Of a stretch of DNA of 64,000 nt, positions 26,216 to 37,767 are shown one piece after another; positions within the stretch are counted from its first letter, which is position 1; each line of letters begins with the position of its first letter. The notes beneath the pieces were generated by a model, which was not told where the DNA came from, searched no databases, and saw only the letters and a list, made by a program, of their open reading frames with translations. This DNA is from Neodiprion pinetum (Eukaryota > Arthropoda > Insecta > Hymenoptera > Diprionidae): positions 21,598,970 through 21,662,969 of the forward strand of contig NC_060237.1 of assembly GCF_021155775.2 (NCBI RefSeq). Reading direction: 5' to 3'. The position numbers were made by a program, and so were the translations under genes.

Positions 26216-28189
26216 TGTATTCGGAAGTTGGTAAAATTATGGTTCAATTTAATTCGTCTCGAGGGTAGATCGTTAATACCAAAGTCAAAGAAAATCTTTT
26301 CTATTTCATATAATTCTATTTTTAATTCCCATTTTCCCCCAGCTCAACTTGTTAGCAAGAGTCTGCAGTAACGCTTGGAATTTCCACTCCGTTCATGGTT
26401 CCGAGCTTGCAGGTGCATCGCTTTGCAATACGCATTGTGCAGTGGATGGTAAGCGGTGTAAGCGGTCAAAAGACCGGAGCTGTGACGCGTGAAATTCTCG
26501 GCGGAAATTAAAGCCGAAAAAGCGAGGTGGTCAAAGCTCGCGGTATACGTATAAAAAACGTGCGAGAGCTTTCGGTATTTGCACGCATTTGAAATCCTAC
26601 CTTTCGACAAATCGCTCTATCGGTTTGACGGATTTCTTACGCGTCAAAAATCACCAACCACATATACGATTGTCAAACTTTAATGAACGAGACACAGGTA
26701 GAGCAGGTATGTCTTCTAATCGCGAACGCGTGGTGAAGCTTTCCGTGCTGGGCTGAGATTGAAATCCAATTAACACGGGTATTTAGATATTTCGGTCACA
26801 GTCGGGTGACGCGCTTGCATGTGCGGCGATGTCGACCGGCTGTCATGGCGTTTGAAATTTAATTTCGCCGTCGGAGAGGAGAGAAAACGGGGGCGTCGCG
26901 TCGGCGGAGAATGTGCCCAGTGCTGAACGCGTCAGCTAAGGACGTACGTCTCGTGAAAAATGTTCTAACGAATGTAAGCGACGAATTATTTTTCACAGCC
27001 GAAGGGACCGACACGCGTTATACATAATACGGGTTCGTTCGACAGCCGGAAGTCCTCTCGACGAGAAGCGTCACTGGAATACGAGAAAAAATCCCCTTCT
27101 TTACAATTTGAATTTTAAATAATATTTCGGTAATATCGCGTCTACGATCGGGAATATATGACCGATGTTTTGTTCATCCTACTCCTTTTGCCGAAAGGAA
27201 TCCTGAATCGGCAAGGGGGACGAGAATCGAGCCACCTAGTCTAATTGGTGTGAATAATAATTTTCGGTTCGTCAATTTCCGGAGGGACTACGACCGTGTT
27301 ATAATATACAGATATATTATCGAACGTTGTATCTTATACACGATATTACGTCGCAACTCTGTGAACGGCTGTCAAAATCGTCGACGAGTAGACGAGGATT
27401 TAATTAAAACCCAACCGTATCGCGCAATCCAACGGTCTAATTTTTTAATCAATTTTTCGAAACCTGTTTTTCCCTCGCGTTACCACCGCGTCACGTGAAT
27501 CCGAGGGATGGTACAAGAATGTAGGACGATTCGAGGACCCTTCGGTCCTCGAGTACCTGTGCGCGTTATAGGTATTCAGTATTTGTACACCTATACTGAG
27601 CACATTTCGGTGAAATGGGCAGCTGGTAAATAAAAGCGAACAAAAATAATCCCTCATCTCCTCCGGTGTAGAGAGTCCGGGTACAACTGCAGTGATGGGT
27701 TAGGAAAAGTGTTGGGCCGAAGAGAAAAGAAAAGAGAGAAGATGAAGGAGGTAAAACGGCGACGGGTATCGCGGGTCACCGCGATCCTTTTATTAAACCT
27801 CTTTTCATTTCGCTCGCGCTCAGTCGGTAAAGTACGTTTCTATCCAATCATACTGTACGTGTATGAACGTACATACCTATAGGTATGTTCCCCTTCGACA
27901 CACACAACCGCCCCTTAGACTTCGCGTGTACCCACGAATACGGCTCTTCTTCGCACCCTTATTGGGGAAGCCACTCGAGCATCCCGGTCCGAGGTCCCGA
28001 TATTGCTGTAGAGTGCTAAACTCCCATCCTTCTGTATAATATATCGGTGTGTAGGTATGGCCGAGATGTTGCCGGTGTGGGTTATAATATTCACTGCGGT
28101 TTCACAGCTGGGAGATAAAACCCCGTGTGTTATAATATAAGATACCACCTGACTCTAACTGTAATTTTTTCTCCTCTTCTTCCGTGGTG

Positions 28190-28209
28190 TTTTTTTTTTT
28201 TTTTTTTTT
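28190..28209. repeat. Poly-T run (20 T)
   Basis: A twenty-base T homopolymer. No adjacent target duplication or retroelement tail could be recognised. Confidence 0.9.
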
Positions 28210-30231
28210 ATCACGGCAGAAATCTGTCTCTGGGTATCCCAAGTGATCACACGGAACGTTGACATCAAGTTGAGAAGAAGCATATAATTCAATGTTAACA
28301 AATGTTCATTGTCTACTTTCTTCTTTTAATCAAATTTTCCGTAACGCAAACTTTTTTTTTAACTTTTACAAATAGATACATTCGAGCTTCTGAATGATTT
28401 CAAGATGAACTTGTACGACTCTCGAAATCAACTTTGTCGAATCAGTGGGACACGGAACAATTTAAACTCCTATAAAATATTTCTTGGACAAGGACAATCG
28501 GTTGTCTTCTTATAAGCTATTCAATGTATCAAATAAATTTAGATTACATCCGGTATTCTTGAAAGTATAAATTTTGGATTGATTTTTTTTTCATGGAAGT
28601 TATATTGAACAAATTAAGCAAGCGGACTATGCGCTTATAATAATTCAGGAAGAGTTAACAATGAGTGGCAGATGTCTTTGAATAATTCGAGACATGTCAC
28701 GGTTGTTTCACAGGCGCCGAGACCAATTGGCTACGAGTAGAACAGTAATTGCGAGTTAATTAATTCGTTCTAGTTTCGAACTATTGCGTCATACCAATAA
28801 TAAGTAACGAGATTACATTTGAAGCTGATGATGTATCCGGCAAACCGGGCGCCTCGAAGTGTGAATCATTTATGCATTTAGTAGGAATCAGGGTGCGGCT
28901 TTAGGTTTTGAACTTTGAAAGTCGCGGCACGACTGCCAGCAGAGTCCAGTAATTTGTCCACCGCAGCCGTTTTCGGGCTTAAAAAGTGAAATTCAGTGCG
29001 AGATTTGGTCGCGGAGAAATGCGGAAGGATCGAAGCCGCAGAGCCGTACCGGCGAGTTGAGCTACAATTACAAAATATAAGCCTTTTCACGGTGAAAGAG
29101 ATTTAAATTTTGAAGGTATAACGAAGAGAGTATTGAATCTGGAACGCGAAGGGAAAAGAAACGTGACAGCAATTTGTTCAACGGCACGAAGCTCGGCGTG
29201 CGGCCGCGCTCAAGTTGTCGGTTTCAATAAACCCGCGGCGTTATAATAAAAAATATTTCAGCTTCTCTTCAAAGTAGCTTTTCTTCTCCGTCCGCGGCAG
29301 CGAGAGTAGGTACCTGCAGGTAAATTGAAAATTAATGAAAAATTTTCCGCCAAAAATATCACCTCTACTCCGCTTTATGCGATGTACGCAAAACCGACAC
29401 AGCCCGCGTATCTTTCGTGCTGCTGTAATTTCTTCTGCAAACAAAAACATCGCCGCGGTGCATGGAGTCACTCGATATACGAGATATAACGATATCGTAT
29501 CATTGATCAACCAGCCTCTTCTCGGTGTTTCAAATTTCGTTTGATTCTACACCACCTCAAGAAAAAAAAAAAAAAGAAAAACGAAGGTCTATAACGTTGT
29601 ATAGGTTGTGAAATTTACGTATGATTCGCATTAATCGTACTGCGAAAATGAATTTATTTGAATTCGAAAATAGTGGAATAATATACTTTCGGTAAAAATC
29701 AAACACTCGTACTTCAGCCACAAAAATAAAACCTGCATTTCAAATACACAGACGAAAACTTCCTGCAACTATTCGAAACGACGTTTGAATTGCCTGTTTG
29801 AATAGAGTATTTATTTAACACGCGTAAACAAATTACTTGATCTCAATATTAGACGGCTGTCTAAATTCCTTTCAGCACTACTTGAGCGAACTTTTGTTGA
29901 CTTTAAAGCGCACTTGAAGCACACCATCAGTAAAATTGCGCAACACTCGGTTTCCGCACTTGAGAACCGAACAATTGGGAGAGTTTTGCAGGGTGGAGTT
30001 GGATTGGCACAAACAGATATCATACCATGAGTATTCGATTAGATAATTTACTTAAGGAAAGTGTATTTTGGTGGTGGCGTCACCGGGTCGCAATGGTCAG
30101 CAAATACGACGCCTGAGTGCCATTAGCATTCCAGGGAGGTTCCCGCAGATAGCGTACTACAACTTCTGAGCAAATAGAGCCTCCACCACTGCGAGACCAA
30201 GACCAGTCAGCCAGCCAGCAGCACCGCTATA

Positions 30232-30272
30232 ATCATCATCATCATCATCATCATAATCGTCATCATCATCAC
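30232..30272. repeat. (ATC)n trinucleotide repeat
   Basis: About thirteen ATC/CAT units with one AATCGT interruption. It is not inside a supported reading frame. Confidence 0.92.
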
Positions 30273-31719
30273 AGTTTTCGTTTGTCTTCGGTGGGAACAG
30301 AGCTATTACGCGTATCCACAGTTATACCTTGTACCCGGGGTTTTATTTGTTTGCCATAGGATGGAAGTTCGTTTGTTCTCTATTTTCACATACCGTGTAT
30401 ACACATGTAATGTACGAGTATGTCTATCCATAAGGAGGTGCCCTCGAGGCTTCGCGCTGCCTAATTCCGCGCCCGATTCTCCGTCTCGATAAATCCGTCA
30501 AACCGATCATCCGTTGCAAACCAATACTTGTATTGAAAAAAACAAAATTATCACCGGTGTGAAAACAAACGAGAATAATCACGCCGAAGCCTTCGAGTTC
30601 TTCTCTATCCGCGCATGCATCTTAAATTCGATGAAACGTTGCACCATCGCTGCAGTAATAATACGAACTTGCGTTGAGGTGTGTAATACTTGTAAATATA
30701 CACTACGAATAGCCAAGTACCCAACCAATAATTTTAGCACGTCATAAATCTCGCACTCTGTTTGTCCCGGAGCCATCTATATGATCGTTTAAAATAAGAA
30801 ATATAATGAAAATAACCGTGCGAGGCAGATCAGCCTCAATAATTTACGTCCAGGTCAGCTTTGGGTGTCGTTGCTCTTTCGTTTAGAAATTTCACAGAAT
30901 ATTAACAATTTCTTTTCGCCACGTCGTCGAGTCGAGACGACGAAATGACAAGCAATTATACGGTTAAAAAATCAATCTTATTTTCATTAATTTCTTCTTC
31001 TTAGTCAGAGAGTCTTGCAGCGTGTACTTGGATTAATCGAGGCGATACTTTTAGATTTCTAGAAGCAAAGAAGATCGGACGTACGAGTTACGAGATCGGT
31101 ACTGGGCGTGTCGCGTTTAGCATACATAGAGGGTGCTAATCGTGGCGCAATTTCTATCTCGAAGTGGCAACGAGGTTACCACATGGCGCGGAGGAGACGA
31201 GCACCAAGGGGACTCGGTTCTTCTTTTGAAACGAGACTCCGTGTCGTCGTGTGGGTGCCTGGAAATTTCGCTGACCGTAGTCCAGCCTCATGTATAACGA
31301 ATGCTGCCCCCAGGCGATTCCGCCAGTGGCGCTCAACGCAGTTTCAATTTGAAATTTCAATTTCCCTCCAATATATATATTTACGGCGGGTGCCAATCAT
31401 AGAGGAATAAACGGCTCCGCTACTTGCATACGTGATTCGAAAAGAGCGGCACCAGCTTCGGCCGAGTTGGTTGATTTACAAGAAATCGTTTAGCACGCGT
31501 GCCGTGCAGACGCCGGTGAGAATTGAAAAACAAAACAGGCGGCAGCTCGCGACTCATTGATTCGCTTTGCACCTGGGTGTAGAGGGTGATAATTTGTACC
31601 CTGTGCTGCTATACTGCACTCGCCATGACAAACAAAAAGTGTTAAACATGGAAACTCCCGCGGCGAGGATTTACGGCCCGAAAGTCACTTGACTGAATTT
31701 AGCCTCGGTAGAGTAGAAG

Positions 31720-31739
31720 CACCTACCTACCTACCTACC
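31720..31739. repeat. (CTAC)n tetranucleotide repeat
   Basis: Four to five tandem CTAC units. Confidence 0.9.
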
Positions 31740-31978
31740 AACGGAGAGCTTTCGTATTCCTCGCAAAATCCAACAACTAAGCTTCGCATCGAGACTTCAA
31801 CCTGCGTGCGAATCATCTGTCTTTTTTTTCTTGTCAAACGAGAAGTGGTTATTCCAACGACTCTTTGTCCCCGTGGTTCACGCATGAAACTGCAGAGCTT
31901 TCGTGACGTCAGTCGTTTGTTTCTCGCAATGTCCAAGACGCTGAAATTTTTTTTCTTCCCTTATCGTCTCTTTTTCAG

Positions 31979-32187
31979 CGAATTTTTCAACCCTTCCAGC
32001 TGTGTTTCGCTCTCGTCGCAGTAAAAACTACGGTGTAAGAAGTTCTTGTCACAGCGAGTTATGCAGCGGCGGTGGACCAGGTACAGGAATTACAACGAGT
32101 ACCTACTCAAGCAGCAGCAGCAGCAGCGGCATAAAGTTCAACGGGAGAAAATTATTGTCCCTCGTAGTTGGAGCGAGTGACATTCAA
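31979..32187 (+). CDS. Candidate internal coding exon with serine repeat
   Basis: A long pyrimidine tract ends in TTTTTCAG (AG at 31977-31978) and an open frame continues to CATTCAA|GTAAGG (GT at 32188-32189), a good donor. If this acceptor is used, the exon is 209 nt and starts mid-codon. A second acceptor, CCTTCCAG, lies 21 nt downstream in the same frame. The translation is basic near its start (FRSRRSKNYG), then has a GGG/GTG stretch and a serine run encoded by an AGC repeat, ending LVVGASDIQ. AGC/CAG repeats are common in insect coding exons, but no domain or homologue is recognised. It is on the opposite strand to the inferred long-intron gene, so it would be a nested or separate gene, or chance. 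Confidence 0.3.
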
Positions 32188-33409
32188 GTAAGGCTCTGGA
32201 GAGACTTTGTAATTAATTAATCTTGCTAATTAATCATTTCGAGAGAGGATCGCGGGGGTTGCGAGCCTCCAATTGTCCCTCGGAATCCACCTTTGCCAAT
32301 ATCCCTCGCCGCGTGTTTCTGCGGCAAAATCTCCGCTGCGGATCGGAGGATGGAACGTCGCGCGTCAAGCAACTGCCGCGCCTTGCGGCGTTCGTATAAG
32401 ACGCGAGAGAACCCTTCGCGATTTTTTGCCTCCGTTGAATCTCCATCCCCATTTCCTCGCACAAAGTCTTGCTCGTGGCCTTACTCGTGGAAGAGCATCT
32501 CTTGGGTTTGATCTCACCGAATCGCATTAGAGATTTTGAGAAAAAATGGGGTAGAATGGCGTGTAGGTTACGGTGAGGCCACCCTAGTGTCCTTGTCGTC
32601 GATTAATACCCACCTTGGATTCAGAGGCGTGGAGTAGGCCAGAAATAAATAGCGTATACCTGAGCCAGGGTTTGGTACCTGTCGTAAAAGTGGTCGACCA
32701 GCACCTTGCGTGTACCCAAGAATTATAAATACTTTTCCGCCTCCCCTTCGCCGTAGAGAGATCCTGCGAGATTGTCTCTGTCCGGGGTGTTTTTCTTTTA
32801 AATACAGTTGCGACTGTACGCTCGTGTTTTATATTCCAGAAACAGCCAGCTCGGCTTTCATCATCGGTCGATTGGCCGCTGAACCGACGGCAGGATAGAC
32901 GACGAAATGTCCCGTAGACGCCGCAGACTAGCTGTCGAGTCGTCTAGACGGCCAGCGTCGCTCCTTTTCTTACTGATCAGAAAAGTGGCGTCGTTCCGGC
33001 TTCTAATTATGCGTCGTTAAGTTGACATTACTCTTTAAAATTTGCATCGCAAATCGCCGCTCGTAAATCACTGCACGGTCGATAACCGCTGGCTTGTGAA
33101 CCACGGCTAGAGCGAGGCGAGTCGCGCTTCTTCGTTGAATCTTGTATCCATTTTTCAAGTAGTGTATGTGCCTGAGTGAATATCGTTTGCAGTTAGACGT
33201 ATCTTTCCTAAAGTTAGACGTATAGTCAACGCGTTATTTACTGACTCAACGAAGAAAGACAGCGAAAAAATAGCAATATACGCTGCATCGTTTATATGCA
33301 CGTCTTTGGTTCATGTAATATCAAAAAAAAAAAGCGATCGATCCTCACGTCGTAACTACACAGGCGTAAGATCTACGGAAATTGACCTTTCGTGGTCAGT
33401 GGATATATG
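32188..33409. other. Non-coding stretch
   Basis: Nothing recognised apart from a short pair of GTTAGACGTAT direct repeats near 33190-33225. Confidence 0.55.
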
Positions 33410-34063
33410 TATATGGGCTATTCCGCGTCAACCGGATCAGTCATCTCTCAGATATTTTTTTAATTTGGCATGTGGATTGTGTAAGGGGAGTTAGATTTTT
33501 GTGCCAAAGCGCGAATCTCATAATGCAAAATTCGATTTTTTATTAACAATAACAAATTAGACTCCCATTTTTTTCAAAAATTCATAACTTCGGCAACAAA
33601 TTAGATACAATTTTTTTTTTTTTTTCAAATTACGCGGAAAGCTCCATAGAATTTAAAAAAAAATACGAAATGGTAAAAAAAAGTTGTTATCAATTGTTTA
33701 TTTAACAATTAATTTTTCAAAGATTTTTAAAACAGTGACCGACACGATCAAAAAATTTTTTTAAAATTCTGACATGTTCCTTGAACTGTACTACAACCTG
33801 TGAATTAATTCCAGAGGGGTGTTTTTCTTCGTTTTCGAGTAAAAAATCATTAAAGGTGTCGATGCGCATGAAATTGCGGCCCGCCGAGTCTCTACGTCAT
33901 GGCGGGCGGCCGGTTGCCGTCCACCGCTACACCGCGGTGGCGTCGCAGCGTTATTTTAGAGTCATTTTCACGATGTAGGACATGATTGAAGAATCTGAAA
34001 AAAATACTGTACCTTCACAAGGCCTGCTCAAAGCGATAAGTGAAGTTTCAGGAATGTGTTTTT
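33410..34063 (+). repeat. Left arm of foldback element
   Basis: A 654-bp arm. It contains an open frame of 65 codons (33781-33978, plus) that starts only at a TTG, plus long A and T runs. Its GC-rich core carries the small palindrome CCACCGC...GCGGTGG. Confidence 0.85.
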
Positions 34064-34813
34064 CACCGTTTTTTTATTACAGAGATTCAAAATAACGGTT
34101 ACACACCATGAGAGTGCACATAAATGATAATAATTACATAACTTGCTACTTATTTTAAAATAAAAACACATTCTTGAAACTTCACTTATCGCTTTGAGCA
34201 GGCCTTGTGAAGGTACAGTATTTTTTTCAGATTCTTCAATCATGTCCTACATCGTGAAAATGACTCTAAAATAACGCTGCGACGCCACCGCGGTGTAGCG
34301 GTGGACGGCAACCGGCCGCCCGCCATTACGTAGAGACTCGGCGGGCCGCAATTTCATGCGCATCGACACCTTTAATGATTTTTTACTCGAAAATGAAGAA
34401 AAACACCCCTCTGGAATTAATTCATAGGTTGTAGTACAGTTCAAGGAACATGTCAGAATTTAAAAAAAATTTTTTGATCGTGTCAGTCACTGTTTTAAAA
34501 ATCTTTGAAAAATTAATTGTTAAATAAACAATTGATAACAACTTGTTTTTACCATTTCGTATTTTTTTTTAAATTCTATGGAGCTTTCCGCGTAATTTGA
34601 AAAAAAAAAATATATTGTATCTAATTTTTTGCCGAAGTTATGAATTTTTGAAAAAAATGGGAGTCTAATTTGTTATTGTTAATAAAAAATCGAATTTTGC
34701 ATTATGAGATTCGCGCTTTCGCACAAAAATCTGACTCCCCCTACACAATCCACATGCCAAATTAAAAAAATATCTGAGAGATGACTGATCCGGTTGACGC
34801 GGAATAGCCCATA
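33412..34813. mobile_element. 1.4-kb foldback element with 654-bp inverted arms
   Basis: Two arms, about 33410-34063 and 34162-34815, are reverse complements along their whole length. I found only scattered substitutions (roughly 97-98% identity) plus drift in a homopolymer. They surround a 98-bp unique spacer. Coordinates pair symmetrically, summing to 68225, so there is no net indel. The termini read TATGGGCTATTCCGCG in opposite orientation and are flanked on both sides by TA, a possible two-base target duplication. Arms are AT-rich with a GC-rich core of about 90 bp. There is no transposase or reverse transcriptase, so it would be a non-autonomous element. Its family is not recognised. Near-identity of the arms implies recent formation or ongoing homogenisation. 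Confidence 0.85.
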
Positions 34814-34815
34814 TA
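34162..34815 (-). repeat. Right arm of foldback element
   Basis: The inverted copy of the left arm. The 65-codon frame is kept on the minus strand (34247-34444) with two amino-acid changes (Cys to Tyr, His to Asn) and one silent change relative to the left arm. That is no evidence of selection for protein. Confidence 0.85.
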
Positions 34816-36118
34816 AATTTCGTATATCGACCTTCATCGTTAATTGGACTCGTTTCAAATCATCCAAGTTTGTACTCTGCGATATCGTCGTAAAGATTGC
34901 AGAGCAATTGTGTTTAGCCAGATTCACCAAGTATCGATTCGTTATATGGTCTGCGGATGGTAAAGAGACAGAAAACGAATCTCGACCATCAAATTCGTAT
35001 CAGCCTTCAAAGTCTGCTTCCAAACTTAGACCTGGCCCTAATTATATGCCTGTTGAACTGCTTCGACAGACGACTCTATAAATATTTGGACCCCTTTGGA
35101 TTCGAGATGAGATATCACGGTTGGTCGGTCCGTCATCATCGGAAAGGGCTGAGCCCAACTCACGCCCTTAATTAAGCCGTCAGATCCAAGGGCTCGACCG
35201 AGATTCTTCTCGGCGTTGATCTGGATACCATAAACAAGAGTACGATGGGGTTATACGATGGGCGTCTGTCGCTACACGCGGTCGGGATGTGCGAGAAGGT
35301 AGAACGAATACCAACCAAATAGAAGTGGTATCACGAAAAGAATGATGAATCGATGGAAAGCGTTTCAATGCACCGTAAAATCGATGCCCAGGATTTATTT
35401 TGGAAGCCCCTGGGGAAAAATCCGAGCCAAAGATAAAGACACTCCGGGTATTTGGATATAGATACACACACACATATATATACGTCTACGCGAGTTGGGG
35501 GGGAACTTAGCGCGAGCTATCGGGGATCGTGCAGAGAGTGCTGACATTAGCCGATGTTGCGAGCTTCGGGGAGGAGAAATGAGCCCCGAGATTTCATCAA
35601 ACAAAAAGGGGTTGCAGCGATAAATGTACTCGGGCAACCGGAGTGCGCGTACATTTTATTCGATAGTGCAGCGTTTAACGCTTTGTGTACAACTCCATCA
35701 TTTCACCACTCATCGGTCCGGGGGTGTTAATGACGCTCGAGAGCGCGGTTCATCCATCACCATGGCCCAGAGGAGGAGAAGAAGGAGGAGGAGGACCGGC
35801 ATGCACCACGTTTGGTGTCTCTCCACGGCACCGAGGTGTGCACACACAATGCCGTTTTGTATTCAACGTCCCATCCCGCGTTTACCTACCTACCCACCGT
35901 CATCAAGTCCACCGTCGAGAGACCGCGTCGTAAATCTATTAGTGAGGATGATGTGTTACTTTCCGCCAGTGATATTATACTCATTCTTGCTGATCTTGTT
36001 AGCGTCAAAGAGGAGCCGGAACGAGCAACTGATGCGCTACGCGGCGATGGCGTTAAGAGCAGCTCGAATTGCCTTAAGTTTCCTTTGTTCTTATGGTTTA
36101 CGGTTCGACATGTCAGCG

Positions 36119-36145
36119 CTCTCTCTCTCTCTCTCTCTCTCTCTC
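36119..36145. repeat. (CT)n microsatellite
   Basis: Twelve to thirteen CT units. Confidence 0.94.
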
Positions 36146-37735
36146 CTCCTGCACATCTCGGGAGTTTACTGACTCGCCTGAAGTTTATTTATCACTGGCA
36201 CACACCGAGCGCGTGCGTGCGCTTACACGAGTCATGTATTATTTCACAAATATTAAATTACAAATTTACAAAACGCACCGTGACGTTCACACTTTGCGGA
36301 CGATAAATCAGGCGTCCCATAAATGGATGATAATTGACACCAAGGTCAGTATTGGATAGTTGAGAACGAGTACGTTTGTTCAGACGCCAGGCAACCACCT
36401 TCTCGGACCCTTTCTTTCTGACCCCCAGGGTGCCGGTTACTCCCGGATCGATTTCCCGTGGGAATTTTAAAATTAACAGCAACTTGCACCGCGCAAACGA
36501 TTTATTTATGCGCGAGGCATCAAGAGCAGGAGTAGCAACAAAGAACCGGGAACTTTTCATCGCGTATTCACCGGATCGATCAAACTGCAGCTGAAGTAAT
36601 CAAACGTCATCATCTCCACACGCCACCGCATCACCAACAGTTATACATCCATTCCTAGTCCATTACCTTCTTCCTCGAATAGAAGAATGAAGCAACACGG
36701 TCGTAACTTGACAGATGGTACGGCAATTAATCCGCAGATATTAAGAGGACAAAGGCGAACTTCGACGTGTCGAAGAATCTTCGACGTAATTTATGGGGGA
36801 TAAAATCTCCGGCGGCATTTGTGCAAGGTACGAAATTCGCGTGGGCGATGCCGGCGCAGCTTTGGCCGGATATTGTTACGTGGTTTCGAACATAATCGAT
36901 GCATCGGCACGGCGGTAAAACGACAGTAGCTCCTGCCTACCGACTAACGACTCCGGTTGACTAATAGCTCCGCTGTTTTTATCCCACATTAAAAGCGATA
37001 ATTTTCAATAATGCTTATGACTACGTGAAATTCTCGCTTGCCGCAGTGTACCGACCAGTGACCTCGTGAATTGGCCAGACTATTAATTGGCTCAGGCGGT
37101 ATAGTGTCCGGCTGGCGATGCTCCAGCGAATTGTCAACGCAGAGTGCAGAGCCTCCCCCGTTATTCATACTACGTTGCCCCTATAATTATTATTCTGTTG
37201 CGTTTGTAATGAACGATTCGAAAGAAAAGAAAGAAAGAGAAGAAAAAAAGACTCGCATCACTGCGGAATACTTTACCAGCATGATTTATTGTGAATCGTT
37301 TATTCACTCTTCAATTGGATATAGAAATTGAGCAACGATCTCTTTGCCACATGCGGAGTGGATTGTATTCCATGAAACTGAAATCGTGTAATGCGGTGAT
37401 CATATACGAAATTTGATTGCATCTCGCGGTCAAATATCGTATCGATATCCCATTGTTTTAATGAATATTCAGCAAATCGCGGTGCACATTACGCTCAAAT
37501 TGCCATTTGGGATTACACAATAATTGATTAAGCATAGCAATATCATCGGTAGCCCCAGCAAAACGTAATTCAATATCGCGAACTGGGTGAATATATTTTT
37601 GCAAACGTTATAGTTTAGCTATAAGATTCAAGCCAGCGTTCGTAAGCGTTACGTTAAAGAGAAAAATTTACCTGTTGACTATCAACAGATTTCTTAACCA
37701 GGCCCTACCGTCATATCCCAGCTGTCACCCGAAGT

Positions 37736-37767
37736 AAAAAAAAAAATAAAAAAAAAAAAAAAAAAAT
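37736..37767. repeat. Poly-A tract
   Basis: A run of about thirty A with a single T near its first third. Confidence 0.92.

Larger units (their letters stand above)
26216..31978. other. Non-coding stretch
   Basis: No supported gene. It contains a 20-base T run near 28190-28209 and a CAT trinucleotide repeat near 30232-30272, and is otherwise unremarkable. Confidence 0.6.

Noticed and set aside
35624..36359. 182- and 164-codon plus-strand frames
   Set aside because: Both run into the (CT)n tract as Ser-Leu repeats and look compositional.
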